Position numbers and translations under genes: made by a program. Below the pieces are notes generated by a model. That model was not told where the DNA came from and made no database searches. It worked only from the letters and a program-made list of their open reading frames with translations. A stretch of DNA of 56,888 nucleotides from contig NZ_OPYI01000014.1 in assembly GCF_900343085.1 (NCBI RefSeq), positions 1 to 56,888 on the forward strand, written 5' to 3'. Of this stretch, positions 16,054-24,407 are shown piece after piece. The first letter of the stretch is position 1, and each line of letters begins with the position of its first letter. This DNA comes from Aedoeadaptatus coli (GTDB lineage Bacteria > Bacillota > Clostridia > Tissierellales > Peptoniphilaceae).

Positions 16054-17289
16054 TTATGCTTGTGCTTTTTCTTTTTCTTCCTTGATTTTTTCGAAGGATT
16101 CGATAATGGAGTCGGCCAAGGCATCTAATTCTTTTTCCGTGGAGTCGTTCAGGGAAGAAGTTACGGTGACTTCGCCGCCCAGGACGTCCATGAGTTTCAT
16201 GTTTTTGTCCAGGAATTCTTCCATGAGGGTACCGGCTTGGGGTGTCCATGTGCCGTTTTCGATAATGCCGACGGTACGGTTTTGCAGGTTCAGCATACGA
16301 ATTTCTTCCAAGAATTGGTGCATCACGGGATAGATTTCCAGGTTATAGGTTACCGATGCCAAGACGATGTGGCTTAAGCGGAAAGCTTCCGATACCAGGT
16401 AGCTGACGTGGGTTTTGGACACGTCGTACATGTGGATGTTGGTCATGCCACGTTCGCAAAGCTTGGTAGCCAAGCATTGTGCGGCGTATTCCGTGTTGCC
16501 GTACATGGAGGCGTAAACCAAGAGCACGCCGTCTTCTTCCGGTTCGTAGCGAGACCATTTGTCGTATTTTTCGATAAAGTAGCCCAGATCTTCTCTCCAG
16601 ACCGGTCCGTGCAAGGGGCAGATCATCTTAATGTCGATGGTGCCGGCTTTTTTCAGAAGGTCTTGAACGTGGGGGCCGTACTTGCCGACGATGTTGGTCA
16701 GGTAGCGGCGGGCGTCGTCGATCCAATCGCGATCGAAGTTCACTTCATCGGCAAAGAGCTTGCCGTCCAATGCGCCGAAGGATCCGAAGGCGTCGGCGGA
16801 GAAGAGGACGCCGTTGGTGGTGTCGAAGCTGACCATGGCTTCAGGCCAGTGTACCATTGGTGCTGCGACCCAGGTGATTTCGTGTTGACCGAAGCTCATG
16901 GCGTCGCCTTCGGCTACTTCGATTTCCTTGCCGTCGATGTCGAAGCCGAATTGGCGCATCATCATGAAGGCCCGTTCGTTGGAAATGACTTTGGCATTGG
17001 GGTAGCGAATCAACACTTCGTCCAGGGATGCGGCGTGGTCCGGTTCCAAGTGGTTAATAATCACGTAGTCCAGATCTCTGCCGTCCAAGACGTGTTCGAT
17101 ATTGTTTAAGAATTCCCGGCATACAGCCCAGTCTACCGTGTCGAAGAGGACGGTTTTTTCGTCCATAAGCAGGTAGGAGTTGTAGCTGACGCCACGGGGA
17201 ATCGGGTGAATATTTTCAAACAGGTGCAGGCGGTGTTCGTTGGCGCCTACCCAGTATAAATCTTCGGTTACTTTTCTTACGGTATACAT
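16054..17289 (-). CDS. fprA: FprA-type flavodiiron protein (A-type flavoprotein)
   Basis: Reduces O2 to water or NO to N2O in the cytoplasm and so protects anaerobes. The 411-residue protein has an N-terminal metallo-beta-lactamase-like diiron domain with the iron ligands NHLEPDHAASL (HxExDH), the MVHWPEAM region and CPLHGPVW, followed from about residue 255 by a flavodoxin domain (LLVYASMYGNTEYAA, SVTYNLEIYPVMH, ENGTWTP). It has no rubredoxin domain of its own. It begins 17 bases after the acyl-CoA dehydrogenase fusion, whose C-terminus is a rubredoxin, the usual electron donor of flavodiiron proteins; the two genes almost certainly work together. ATG at 17289 follows GGAGG. Confidence 0.95.
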   Translation of the reverse strand: MYTVRKVTEDLYWVGANEHRLHLFENIHPIPRGVSYNSYLLMDEKTVLFDTVDWAVCREFLNNIEHVLDGRDLDYVIINHLEPDHAASLDEVLIRYPNAKVISNERAFMMMRQFGFDIDGKEIEVAEGDAMSFGQHEITWVAAPMVHWPEAMVSFDTTNGVLFSADAFGSFGALDGKLFADEVNFDRDWIDDARRYLTNIVGKYGPHVQDLLKKAGTIDIKMICPLHGPVWREDLGYFIEKYDKWSRYEPEEDGVLLVYASMYGNTEYAAQCLATKLCERGMTNIHMYDVSKTHVSYLVSEAFRLSHIVLASVTYNLEIYPVMHQFLEEIRMLNLQNRTVGIIENGTWTPQAGTLMEEFLDKNMKLMDVLGGEVTVTSSLNDSTEKELDALADSIIESFEKIKEEKEKAQA

Positions 17290-17306
17290 TACTTACCTCC
17301 TAATGC

Positions 17307-19235
17307 TTATTTAAAGGTACGGTCTTCGGGGAAATCGACCTTGATGAAATTGTCTTTTTCTTCGCCGCATTTCGGGCAGATGTATTCTTCAGGCAATTTG
17401 TCGAAGGGCGTTCCTTCTTCGATTTCGCTTTCTTCGTCGCCGCGTTCGGGATTGTATTCGTAGCCGCAGCCTTGGCAGACGTAGATGTCGTCTTTCGGTG
17501 CGGTCTTTCTCGGTTTGGAGCGTTTCATCTTGACCATTTCAGGTGCTTCGCCCTTGCCTTCCGTACCCAAGGCTTCGATAATCAGAGGTGCAACTTCTTC
17601 GATGTCGCCGACGATACCGTAGTCGCAGCTTTTGAAGATCATGGCGTTGGGGGCATTGTTAATGGCCACGATGGTTGCGGCGTCTTTAATGCCCTTTAAG
17701 TGTTGGCCGGCACCGGAGATACCGCAGGCCACATAGAGGTTGCCGCGGAATTTTTGACCGGACATACCGACGTAGCGTTCGATGGGAAGAACCTTGTCGG
17801 TTTCTGCGACGGGACGGGAAGAACCGATGGCTGCGCCGAATGCGCGTGCCAAATCTTCGGCCAAGTCTCTGTTGCCGTTAAAGCCTTTACCCATGGAGAC
17901 CACACGTTCTGCATCGACGATGGGTGTCATTAAGTCGATGCCGACGCTGAAGTCGTAGCCGTCTTTTTCCAGCGCGGCGATGAGGTTCTTGACATTTTCT
18001 TCTTGATTGTCGCTGTCGAAAATTTCTTTCTTGCGGATGCCGGTGATGGGGCCTTTACCCGCTTTCTTCTTGCCGCCGCCGGAAGAACGAGCGGCCTTGC
18101 CGATAATATTGGCTGCGATGACGACGCGTTGAATTTCGTTGGTGCCTTCGTAGATGGTGGTAATCTTCGCATCTCTGTAAGCGCGTTCCACTTCCATGCC
18201 CTTCATGAAGCCGCTGCCGCCGTAAATTTGCAGAGCGTCGTTGACCACTTCAAGAGCCATATCGGAGGCGAACATCTTCGCTTCAGCTGCTTGGAGGCCG
18301 TAGCGTTCGCCATTGGTCTTCATTTCCGCTGCGCGATAGATTAACAGACGAGCTGCGTCGATCTTCGTGTACATGTCGGCCAGCTTAAAGGAAATACCTT
18401 GATTAGCTGCCAAAGGTTGACCGAATTGAATCCGTTCCTTCGCGTAAGCCAGGGCGTGTTCGTAAGCCCCTTGAGCGATACCCAAAGCTTGTGCGGCGAT
18501 GCCGATGCGGCCGCCGTCCAAGGTGGCCATGGCGATGTTAAAGCCCTTGCCTTCTTTGCCTAAGAGGTTTTCTTTCGGTACGCGGACATTGTTGAAGTGG
18601 AGTTCCGCCGTGGTGGAGGAACGAATGCCTAATTTGTCGTAGTGATCGGAGAAGGTGAAGCCTTCAAAATCTTTTTCTACGATAAAAGCACTGATGCCGT
18701 GGGTGCCGATGTCCGGTGTGGTAACGGCAAAGACGACGTAAGTGTCAGCGGCCGGCGCATTGGTGATGAAGATCTTTTGTCCGTTTAAAATGTAGTGATC
18801 TCCGTCTAAAACAGCGGTGGTTTCCGTTCCGCCGGCGTCGGAACCGGCATTGGTTTCCGTTAAACCGAAGGCGCCGAGCTTTTCGCCCTTTGCCAAGGGA
18901 ACCAGGTATTTTTGCTTTTGTTCTTCCGTACCGAAGTGATCGATGGGATAAGTACCCAAGGAGGTGTGCGCCGATAAAATAACGCCGACGCCGCCGTCCA
19001 CGCGGGCCAACTCTTCTACGGCAATGGCGTAAGAAATGACATCGGCCCCTGCACCGCCGTATTCTTCAGCGGTGGGAAGACCCATAATGCCTAAATCGGC
19101 CATTTGCGCCACGATATCTTCCGGGAATTTGTTTTCGCGGTCAAGCTCAAAAGCGACCGGTGCGACAACGGTTTCCGCGAACTCGCGAACTTTCTTTCTA
19201 AGCGCCTCGTGCGCTTCGTTGGTTTTGAATAACAT
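17307..19235 (-). CDS. Acyl-CoA dehydrogenase - ETF-alpha FAD domain - rubredoxin fusion
   Basis: A 642-residue three-part flavoprotein. Residues 1 to about 385 are a short-chain acyl-CoA dehydrogenase (LTETNAGSDAGGT, the catalytic Glu in TTIYEGTNEIQRV). About 415-575 is the FAD-binding half of ETF-alpha (VVSMGKGF, GSSRPVAETDK, VGMSGQKF, CGISGAGQHLKGI, SCDYGIVGD) without its N-terminal half. Residues 581-642 are a rubredoxin with iron ligands Cys587, Cys590, Cys620 and Cys623. Electrons from acyl-CoA can thus pass through two flavins to rubredoxin in one chain and then to the FprA encoded 17 bases downstream. Similar fusions occur in anaerobic Bacillota; the acyl chain length is unknown. ATG at 19235 has a perfect AAGGAGG. 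A strong promoter lies at 19330-19358. Confidence 0.94.
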   Translation of the reverse strand: MLFKTNEAHEALRKKVREFAETVVAPVAFELDRENKFPEDIVAQMADLGIMGLPTAEEYGGAGADVISYAIAVEELARVDGGVGVILSAHTSLGTYPIDHFGTEEQKQKYLVPLAKGEKLGAFGLTETNAGSDAGGTETTAVLDGDHYILNGQKIFITNAPAADTYVVFAVTTPDIGTHGISAFIVEKDFEGFTFSDHYDKLGIRSSTTAELHFNNVRVPKENLLGKEGKGFNIAMATLDGGRIGIAAQALGIAQGAYEHALAYAKERIQFGQPLAANQGISFKLADMYTKIDAARLLIYRAAEMKTNGERYGLQAAEAKMFASDMALEVVNDALQIYGGSGFMKGMEVERAYRDAKITTIYEGTNEIQRVVIAANIIGKAARSSGGGKKKAGKGPITGIRKKEIFDSDNQEENVKNLIAALEKDGYDFSVGIDLMTPIVDAERVVSMGKGFNGNRDLAEDLARAFGAAIGSSRPVAETDKVLPIERYVGMSGQKFRGNLYVACGISGAGQHLKGIKDAATIVAINNAPNAMIFKSCDYGIVGDIEEVAPLIIEALGTEGKGEAPEMVKMKRSKPRKTAPKDDIYVCQGCGYEYNPERGDEESEIEEGTPFDKLPEEYICPKCGEEKDNFIKVDFPEDRTFK

Positions 19236-19320
19236 ATTTCCTCCTTGCAATCAATGACAGAGACGACAATGCATACGAACGGCCGAGAAAAAGCCGGTAC
19301 AGTAAACTGCACCTCTTACG

Positions 19321-19358
19321 TATAGTTTTACTATAACACAGGCTTTTACCGTTGTAAA
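19321..19358 (-). promoter_or_regulatory. Promoter of the acd-fprA operon with a -10 dyad
   Basis: Minus-strand TTTACA (19353-19358), a 17-base spacer and TATAGT (19330-19335). The -10 box is one arm of a perfect dyad TATAGT-TTT-ACTATA (19321-19335), a likely repressor site by position. Confidence 0.75.
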
Positions 19359-19725
19359 GGCATTCCACCTTTTGTTTTTTCGAAAAAATACAAAATTCCT
19401 CGATTATTTTCGCCCGTTCTCAAATCATGTATTAAGAACTTACCCCACGGCCTTGAATTTAAGCGGTCTTTTTTATAAAATCCGAGGATTCTGCAGGCAA
19501 AAAGAAAACTTTTTCTCGGAGATTTTTAATTCAATCTTACCCTTCTTGCACTTTAAAAATACAAAATCCACCGCTTTTCGGAAATTTTCGGACATTGTGC
19601 TTTGCATTTTTCTCTTAATTTACGTGATTATTACCCATTTTTTATTTATTATTTTGTCGACCTTATTATTTCTCCCAAAAAATAAATTTTCCGTTTTTAC
19701 CCTTCCCTTTTTGCCTTTCGTCGTC
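19359..19725. other. AT-rich spacer without recognised gene
   Basis: About 370 bases between the acd promoter and ldh are markedly more AT-rich than the coding DNA. A TTG-started 122-codon ORF (19372-19740) encodes a Phe/Leu/Ile-rich low-complexity string without a ribosome site and looks spurious. No RNA gene was recognised. Confidence 0.5.
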
Positions 19726-19731
19726 TATAAT
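19726..19731 (+). promoter_or_regulatory. Candidate -10 box of ldh
   Basis: TATAAT located 45 bases before the ldh start; the -35 region is poor. Confidence 0.4.
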
Positions 19732-19775
19732 GAAAATTAATTGAAAAGATAATAACGATTCAGGAGGTTCTTCAC

Positions 19776-20744
19776 ATGAGCAATATGATTCAAAACCCGA
19801 ACGCAAAAGTAATTCTCGTCGGCGACGGTTCCGTCGGCTCTTCCTTCGCATTCGCCATGACCTTAAAGGGCCTGGGCCGCGAACTGGGCATCATCGACGT
19901 GAACACGAGAAAGGCCCAAGGCGACGCCATGGACTTAACCGCCGCGTTGACCTACAACTCCGCAAAGACCATTTACGCCGCCGAATACAGCGACTGCGCC
20001 GATGCCGACATCGTCGTACTTACCGCAGGCGCACCCCAAAAACCCGGCGAAACCCGCTTGGACCTGGTTCACAAAAACCTGGCCATCGTCAAAGACGTCG
20101 TGGAACAAATCATGGAATCCGGCTTCAACGGCATCTTCCTCGTCGCCGCCAACCCGGTGGACATCTTGACCTACGCCGTGCTTAAAATCTCCGGCTTCCC
20201 GAAAGAACGGGTCATCTCTTCCGGCACGTCCTTAGACTCTGCCCGCTTCTGCGACGAAATCGCCCGCTACCTGGAGCTTGATCCCCGCGACGTTTCCGCC
20301 AGCATCATGGGCGAACACGGCGACACCTCCTTCCCCTTATGGAGCCAAGCTTCCATCGGCGGTCGCCACTTAGACGAATGGCTCGCCGACAAAACCGACG
20401 ACATCGAAGGGGCCAAGAAAAAAATCTACACCGACGTTCGCGACAAGGCCTACCACATTATCGACGCCAAGGGCGCAACCTACTACGGCGTGGCCACCGT
20501 CCTCGCAAAGATCTGCCGCATCATCATCGAAGACTCCCACTCCATTATTACCGTAGGCGCTTACCTTGAAGGCGAATACGGCTGCGAAGACATCTACATG
20601 GGCACCCCCGTGGTCTTGAGCCGAAGCGGCATCCAAAAAGTCATCGAAGTGCCCTTGAACGAAAAAGAACAAGAACAAATGCAAATTTCCTACAAGGCAT
20701 TGAAAGAAGTTCAAGACCAAGGCATGGCAAAGCTCGGTTTCTAA
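19776..20744 (+). CDS. ldh: L-lactate dehydrogenase
   Basis: Interconverts pyruvate and L-lactate with NADH, a fermentation end step. The 322-residue protein has the Rossmann motif VILVGDGSVGSSFAF, the NAD-selecting Asp in IIDVNTRKAQGDAMDL, the substrate Arg loop APQKPGETRLDL, AANPVDILTY and the catalytic His in IMGEHGDTSFPLWS. Gln in the loop APQKPGE favours lactate over malate dehydrogenase. ATG at 19776 follows CAGGAGG. It is monocistronic with its own terminator. Codon use is typical of the window. Confidence 0.95.
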   Translation: MSNMIQNPNAKVILVGDGSVGSSFAFAMTLKGLGRELGIIDVNTRKAQGDAMDLTAALTYNSAKTIYAAEYSDCADADIVVLTAGAPQKPGETRLDLVHKNLAIVKDVVEQIMESGFNGIFLVAANPVDILTYAVLKISGFPKERVISSGTSLDSARFCDEIARYLELDPRDVSASIMGEHGDTSFPLWSQASIGGRHLDEWLADKTDDIEGAKKKIYTDVRDKAYHIIDAKGATYYGVATVLAKICRIIIEDSHSIITVGAYLEGEYGCEDIYMGTPVVLSRSGIQKVIEVPLNEKEQEQMQISYKALKEVQDQGMAKLGF

Positions 20745-20773
20745 TCGAGCCACATACGACTTCTTAGAAAATG

Positions 20774-20801
20774 AAAAAGCGTCCCGCGGGGCGCTTTTTT
20801 T
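20774..20801 (+). terminator. Terminator of ldh
   Basis: Stem AAAAAGCG.CCC / GGG.CGCTTTTT followed by T residues. Confidence 0.85.
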
Positions 20802-20827
20802 CTGGGATAAAATAGGGTGAAGGCAAT

Positions 20828-20856
20828 AAAAAACGAGCACCGAATGATGCCCGTTT
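20828..20856 (-). terminator. Terminator at the end of the glycogen operon
   Basis: Minus-strand stem AACGGGCA / TGCTCGTT with a TCATTCGG loop, followed by TTTTTTATT, 10 bases after the pulA stop codon. Confidence 0.78.
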
Positions 20857-20865
20857 GTTTGACTG

Positions 20866-22989
20866 TTATTCTATTACAATGAAGCTTTTCGGCGGGACGA
20901 GGGGTTCTCGAAGTGCCTCGTCGGTCTTTCCCTTTTCGTCGAAGATGATTTTGTATTCTCTTTCTTCCAAGCCTTTTATTTCCTTCGCCTCGTCGGTGCC
21001 GTTGACGGCAAAGATTCGGCCTTCATTTTTTATAAGGAGAAGGCCCGGCTCATCCCCTGAAATTTCATGTCGAGAAAGATCCGTCCCTTTTCGCAGCTCG
21101 ATCAGGTCTTTCACGTAGTTCGACAGGCTTTTTTTCGCAAGAAGTTCTTCCCAGTGCAGGGCCACGGCGGAGGCGGGGCCGTCGTAGGGATTTTCTTTGT
21201 AGCGGCGGCGCAGGTATTCGTCGCCTTCGCCGAAGAGCACGGGACCCGGGGTCAGGAGGAGCACGGCGAAGGCCAACTTGGCGGCACGCTCTTTCTCTTC
21301 TTCCGGTGCGTCCATGGCCTCGTCCAGAAAGTCTCCGAGGACGAGGTCGTCGTGGCAGGAGAAGTAGGCCAGATTGTTTGCGTGCTTGCCGCCCCCCGAA
21401 AGGGCGCTGACGAGGTGGTCTTGGGCGGAAAAATCGCCGCCGATCCAGCCCATGGTCTTCGAAAAGCTGTCGCCTCTCAAGCCGTTTCGGTAGTCGTCGT
21501 CGAAAAAGGCCGTGGCCCGCGCCTCGGTCTTCAGGCGCAGGGATTCGTCCAAGGCGCTTTCATCGGCCATCCATGGCTCGCCGTAGAGAAGGGCCGCAGG
21601 GTTTCTTTCGTAGACGGCGGCCTCGATTTCGGCCATGGTCTCATCGTCCATCAGGCCGCAAAGATCGAAGCGAAAGCCGTCCACGCCGAGTTTTTGAAAG
21701 TACTCGATGCTGTCTAAAATCAGTTTTCTCGTGTGTGGCTCTTCCGTGGCCACTTCCGTGCCGGTGCCGCTGCCGTTTGACAGTGTGCCGTCTTCGAAGC
21801 GGCGCACGGCCCGAGGATTCAATCGGACCACAGAGGATTTTTCCCCGAGGTACAAATGATTGTACACCACGTCCATAATAACGCCGATGCCCGCGGCGTG
21901 GGCGGCGCGAATCAGCGCCGCAAAGCCCGCGAGGGCCGATGTGGGATCGGCGGGATCCACGGCGTAGCTGTTTTCAAGGGCGAAGTAGTGGTCTGGATCG
22001 TAGCCCCAATTGTAATTTTCATCATCTCGCTTCGATTCGGCCTCTTCGAAGACCGTGAGGTAATTGTGCACGGGCATGAGGTGGATGTAGTCCACGCCGA
22101 GATTTTTCAGGTGATCGAAGCCTGCAGCCTCGCCGCCTGCTGAGGCGGATTCAACCAAGGCGGAGAAGGTGCCGGGATTTTTTACATCGAGCTCGTAGGT
22201 GAAGTCCTTGACGTGGAGCTCGTAGATCACGGGATGCTCTTTTTTCTCCACGTAGTCCCCGGAGAAATAACTTTCGATGCCGTCGAAGGCGTAGCCCCGC
22301 CTGCCGTTCAGGGAAAGGGCCTTGGCGTAGGGATCCACGAATTCTTCTTCGCCGTCGCCGAAATTGTAGTAGACGGGGAGGCGCTCCATGGGAATCTGGG
22401 CGTAAAAGGTGTCTTCCCGCTTTTCCATAGGGATGCGGGTGCGTTCCACGGTAAATTCGTCGTCGTAAAGGTAGAGGGCCATGGCTTCTTTTTCCGGTGC
22501 GTAGACGTGAAATTCGTAGCCCACGCCGGGGGCAGCCTCTTCTTCTTTTCTGAAGCGCCGCAGATCGCGGAGAAGGTCCACATCTTTTACTACATCCGCA
22601 TCCATGGCCGCCATAAGGGCCGCCCGGTAGGGATCGTCCGTAAGGTAAATGTCCGGCAGCACATCTTCCGGCACGACTTTTATTTTGTGCCCCGTGGTAA
22701 GATCAAGATTGATCGCTTTATCTTCCGCCCCTTCCGCCGCCACGACCACGTCGGACACATCCAGAGTGGGGCAATTTTTCAGGGCATCGTAGAGGGCGCG
22801 GGCGCTTTCTTTCAGGCCCTCGATTTTTTCCTCATCGCCGCCGACGACGACGGCCTCGGGATTGGGATAACCCCATTCTTTTTTTCGAATCCCTTGCCGC
22901 TTTTCGGCGAGATAGGCCTTTAACTCCTCCACATCGCCTTTTATGGCTTCTTCCATTTTCCGCGCCAGGTCCTCTTCCCTCGCGCTCAT
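20866..22989 (-). CDS. pulA: Type I pullulanase / glycogen debranching enzyme
   Basis: Cleaves alpha-1,6 branches in glycogen or related glucans. The 707-residue protein has an N-terminal unit of about 150 residues, a CBM48-like beta domain (YEFHVYAPEKEAMALYLY), and a GH13 barrel with the type I pullulanase signature YNWGYDP, MDVVYNHLYLG, the nucleophile Asp in GFRFDLCGLMD, the acid Glu in LLYGEPWM and SCHDDLVL. No signal peptide is visible, so it acts inside the cell. It is the last gene of the operon and overlaps glgA by 4 bases. No glgP (glycogen phosphorylase) is present in the window, so breakdown must be completed elsewhere. Confidence 0.93.
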   Translation of the reverse strand: MSAREEDLARKMEEAIKGDVEELKAYLAEKRQGIRKKEWGYPNPEAVVVGGDEEKIEGLKESARALYDALKNCPTLDVSDVVVAAEGAEDKAINLDLTTGHKIKVVPEDVLPDIYLTDDPYRAALMAAMDADVVKDVDLLRDLRRFRKEEEAAPGVGYEFHVYAPEKEAMALYLYDDEFTVERTRIPMEKREDTFYAQIPMERLPVYYNFGDGEEEFVDPYAKALSLNGRRGYAFDGIESYFSGDYVEKKEHPVIYELHVKDFTYELDVKNPGTFSALVESASAGGEAAGFDHLKNLGVDYIHLMPVHNYLTVFEEAESKRDDENYNWGYDPDHYFALENSYAVDPADPTSALAGFAALIRAAHAAGIGVIMDVVYNHLYLGEKSSVVRLNPRAVRRFEDGTLSNGSGTGTEVATEEPHTRKLILDSIEYFQKLGVDGFRFDLCGLMDDETMAEIEAAVYERNPAALLYGEPWMADESALDESLRLKTEARATAFFDDDYRNGLRGDSFSKTMGWIGGDFSAQDHLVSALSGGGKHANNLAYFSCHDDLVLGDFLDEAMDAPEEEKERAAKLAFAVLLLTPGPVLFGEGDEYLRRRYKENPYDGPASAVALHWEELLAKKSLSNYVKDLIELRKGTDLSRHEISGDEPGLLLIKNEGRIFAVNGTDEAKEIKGLEEREYKIIFDEKGKTDEALREPLVPPKSFIVIE

Positions 22990-24407
22990 CGCTTGCTCCT
23001 CGCCGATTGATAGAGTTCGCGATAGGCCGCCGCGGATCTCTTCCAGCTGAAATCTTGGGCCATGGCGCTTTTTCGGTGGATGCTATCGGCAGGCGAATGG
23101 TAGTCGGCCAATGCCCGGTCCACGGCATCCAAAAGATCCCAGGACTCGGCTCGCTTAAAGGTGTAGCCGCCGCCACGTCCCTCTTCGTCGAAGGGAATCA
23201 CCGTGTCCGCCAAACCGCCGGTTTCCCGCACGATGGGGAGATTGCCGTAGGTCATGGCGATCATTTGGGCCAGACCGCAGGGCTCCGTCAAGGAAGGCAT
23301 GAGGAAGAAATCCCCGCCGGCGTAAATGCGGTGGCTCGCCGCGGAATCGAAGGCGATGCGCACGGCACAGTTATCGTGGGCCCGGGCCAGGGCGCGGAAG
23401 GCCTCTTCGATGCGCCCATCCCCCGTGCCCACCACGAGAATGTCCAGATCTTTTTTCAGGAGCGCTTCCGCCGCATCCAGAACCAGCTCCATGCCCTTAA
23501 TGTCCACGAGGCGGCTCACGATGGTAAAGAGGGGACGATCCCCGGGCGCCAATCCGTATTCCTCCTTCAGGGCCTTTTTATTTTCTTCCTTCGCCTTCAA
23601 ATTCTTTGCGTCGTAATTTTTTACGATCAAAGGATCCTTCTTCGGGTCGTATTCCTCGGTGTCGATGCCGTTTTGTATCCCCGTCATTTTATCTTTGTGG
23701 CGGCGAATAAGCCCGGCCATGTCCAATCCGTAGGCGGGATCTTCCAGCTCACAGGCGTAGGTTTTCGACACGGTGGTCACCACGTCTGCAAATTGAATCC
23801 CCGCCTTCATGAAGTTCACTCCGTCGTAATACTTCACGCCCTCTTCCGTAAAGTAGTCCCGGCTTAAATCGGCGTAGGAAAAGACGGCCTCGTCGAAGAT
23901 GCCTTGGTAGTTAATGTTGTGAATGGTGAAAATCGTGGCGGTCTTCGAAAAGCGCGGATCCCCCTTGGCGAAATCCCTCACGTAGAGGGGCACCAGGCCC
24001 GTGTGCCAGTCGTTGGCGTGAACCACATCGGGCACCATGTCCAAATAGGCCATGAGCCGCACGCAGGCCTTGGAGAAAAAGGCGAAGCGATAGCCGTCGT
24101 CGTCTTCCCCGTAGACTCTGTCGCGGAAAAACATATCCCGATCGTCGATGAAGTAGTAGTCAACGCCCTTTTCTTTGAGGTGCATGACGCCCATGTACAT
24201 GTCCGCGCCACCCATGTGGATGTAGTCGTAGCCGATGTAGTCCATGGCAGCCTTGTAGGTCTCGGGAATCTGTCCGTAGAGGGGCATGATCACGGACACG
24301 GTATCCTCAGGCCCTTTCACGGCCCCCGGAAGGGCTCCCATGACGTCGGCCAGGCCCCCGGTTTTTAAATAGGGGTGCACTTCCCCCGCACAGTAGACGA
24401 TGTTCAT
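22986..24407 (-). CDS. glgA: Glycogen synthase (ADP-glucose)
   Basis: Adds glucose from ADP-glucose to the growing glucan chain. The 473-residue GT5 enzyme shows the N-terminal KTGGLADVMGALP motif (ADP-glucose binding), HANDWHTGLVPLY, ATIFTIHNINYQG and the C-terminal ESWDLLDAV; the PSLTEPCGLAQMIAMTYG box with the catalytic Glu is complete. The start ATG overlaps the glgD stop by 4 bases and the stop overlaps the pulA start, pointing to coupled translation. Length matches the bacterial family. Confidence 0.95.
   Translation of the reverse strand: MNIVYCAGEVHPYLKTGGLADVMGALPGAVKGPEDTVSVIMPLYGQIPETYKAAMDYIGYDYIHMGGADMYMGVMHLKEKGVDYYFIDDRDMFFRDRVYGEDDDGYRFAFFSKACVRLMAYLDMVPDVVHANDWHTGLVPLYVRDFAKGDPRFSKTATIFTIHNINYQGIFDEAVFSYADLSRDYFTEEGVKYYDGVNFMKAGIQFADVVTTVSKTYACELEDPAYGLDMAGLIRRHKDKMTGIQNGIDTEEYDPKKDPLIVKNYDAKNLKAKEENKKALKEEYGLAPGDRPLFTIVSRLVDIKGMELVLDAAEALLKKDLDILVVGTGDGRIEEAFRALARAHDNCAVRIAFDSAASHRIYAGGDFFLMPSLTEPCGLAQMIAMTYGNLPIVRETGGLADTVIPFDEEGRGGGYTFKRAESWDLLDAVDRALADYHSPADSIHRKSAMAQDFSWKRSAAAYRELYQSARSKR

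Noticed and set aside
19372-19740. 122-codon ORF in the spacer before ldh
   Set aside because: TTG start with no ribosome site, low-complexity Phe/Leu/Ile composition caused by AT-rich DNA, and it overlaps the ldh promoter.
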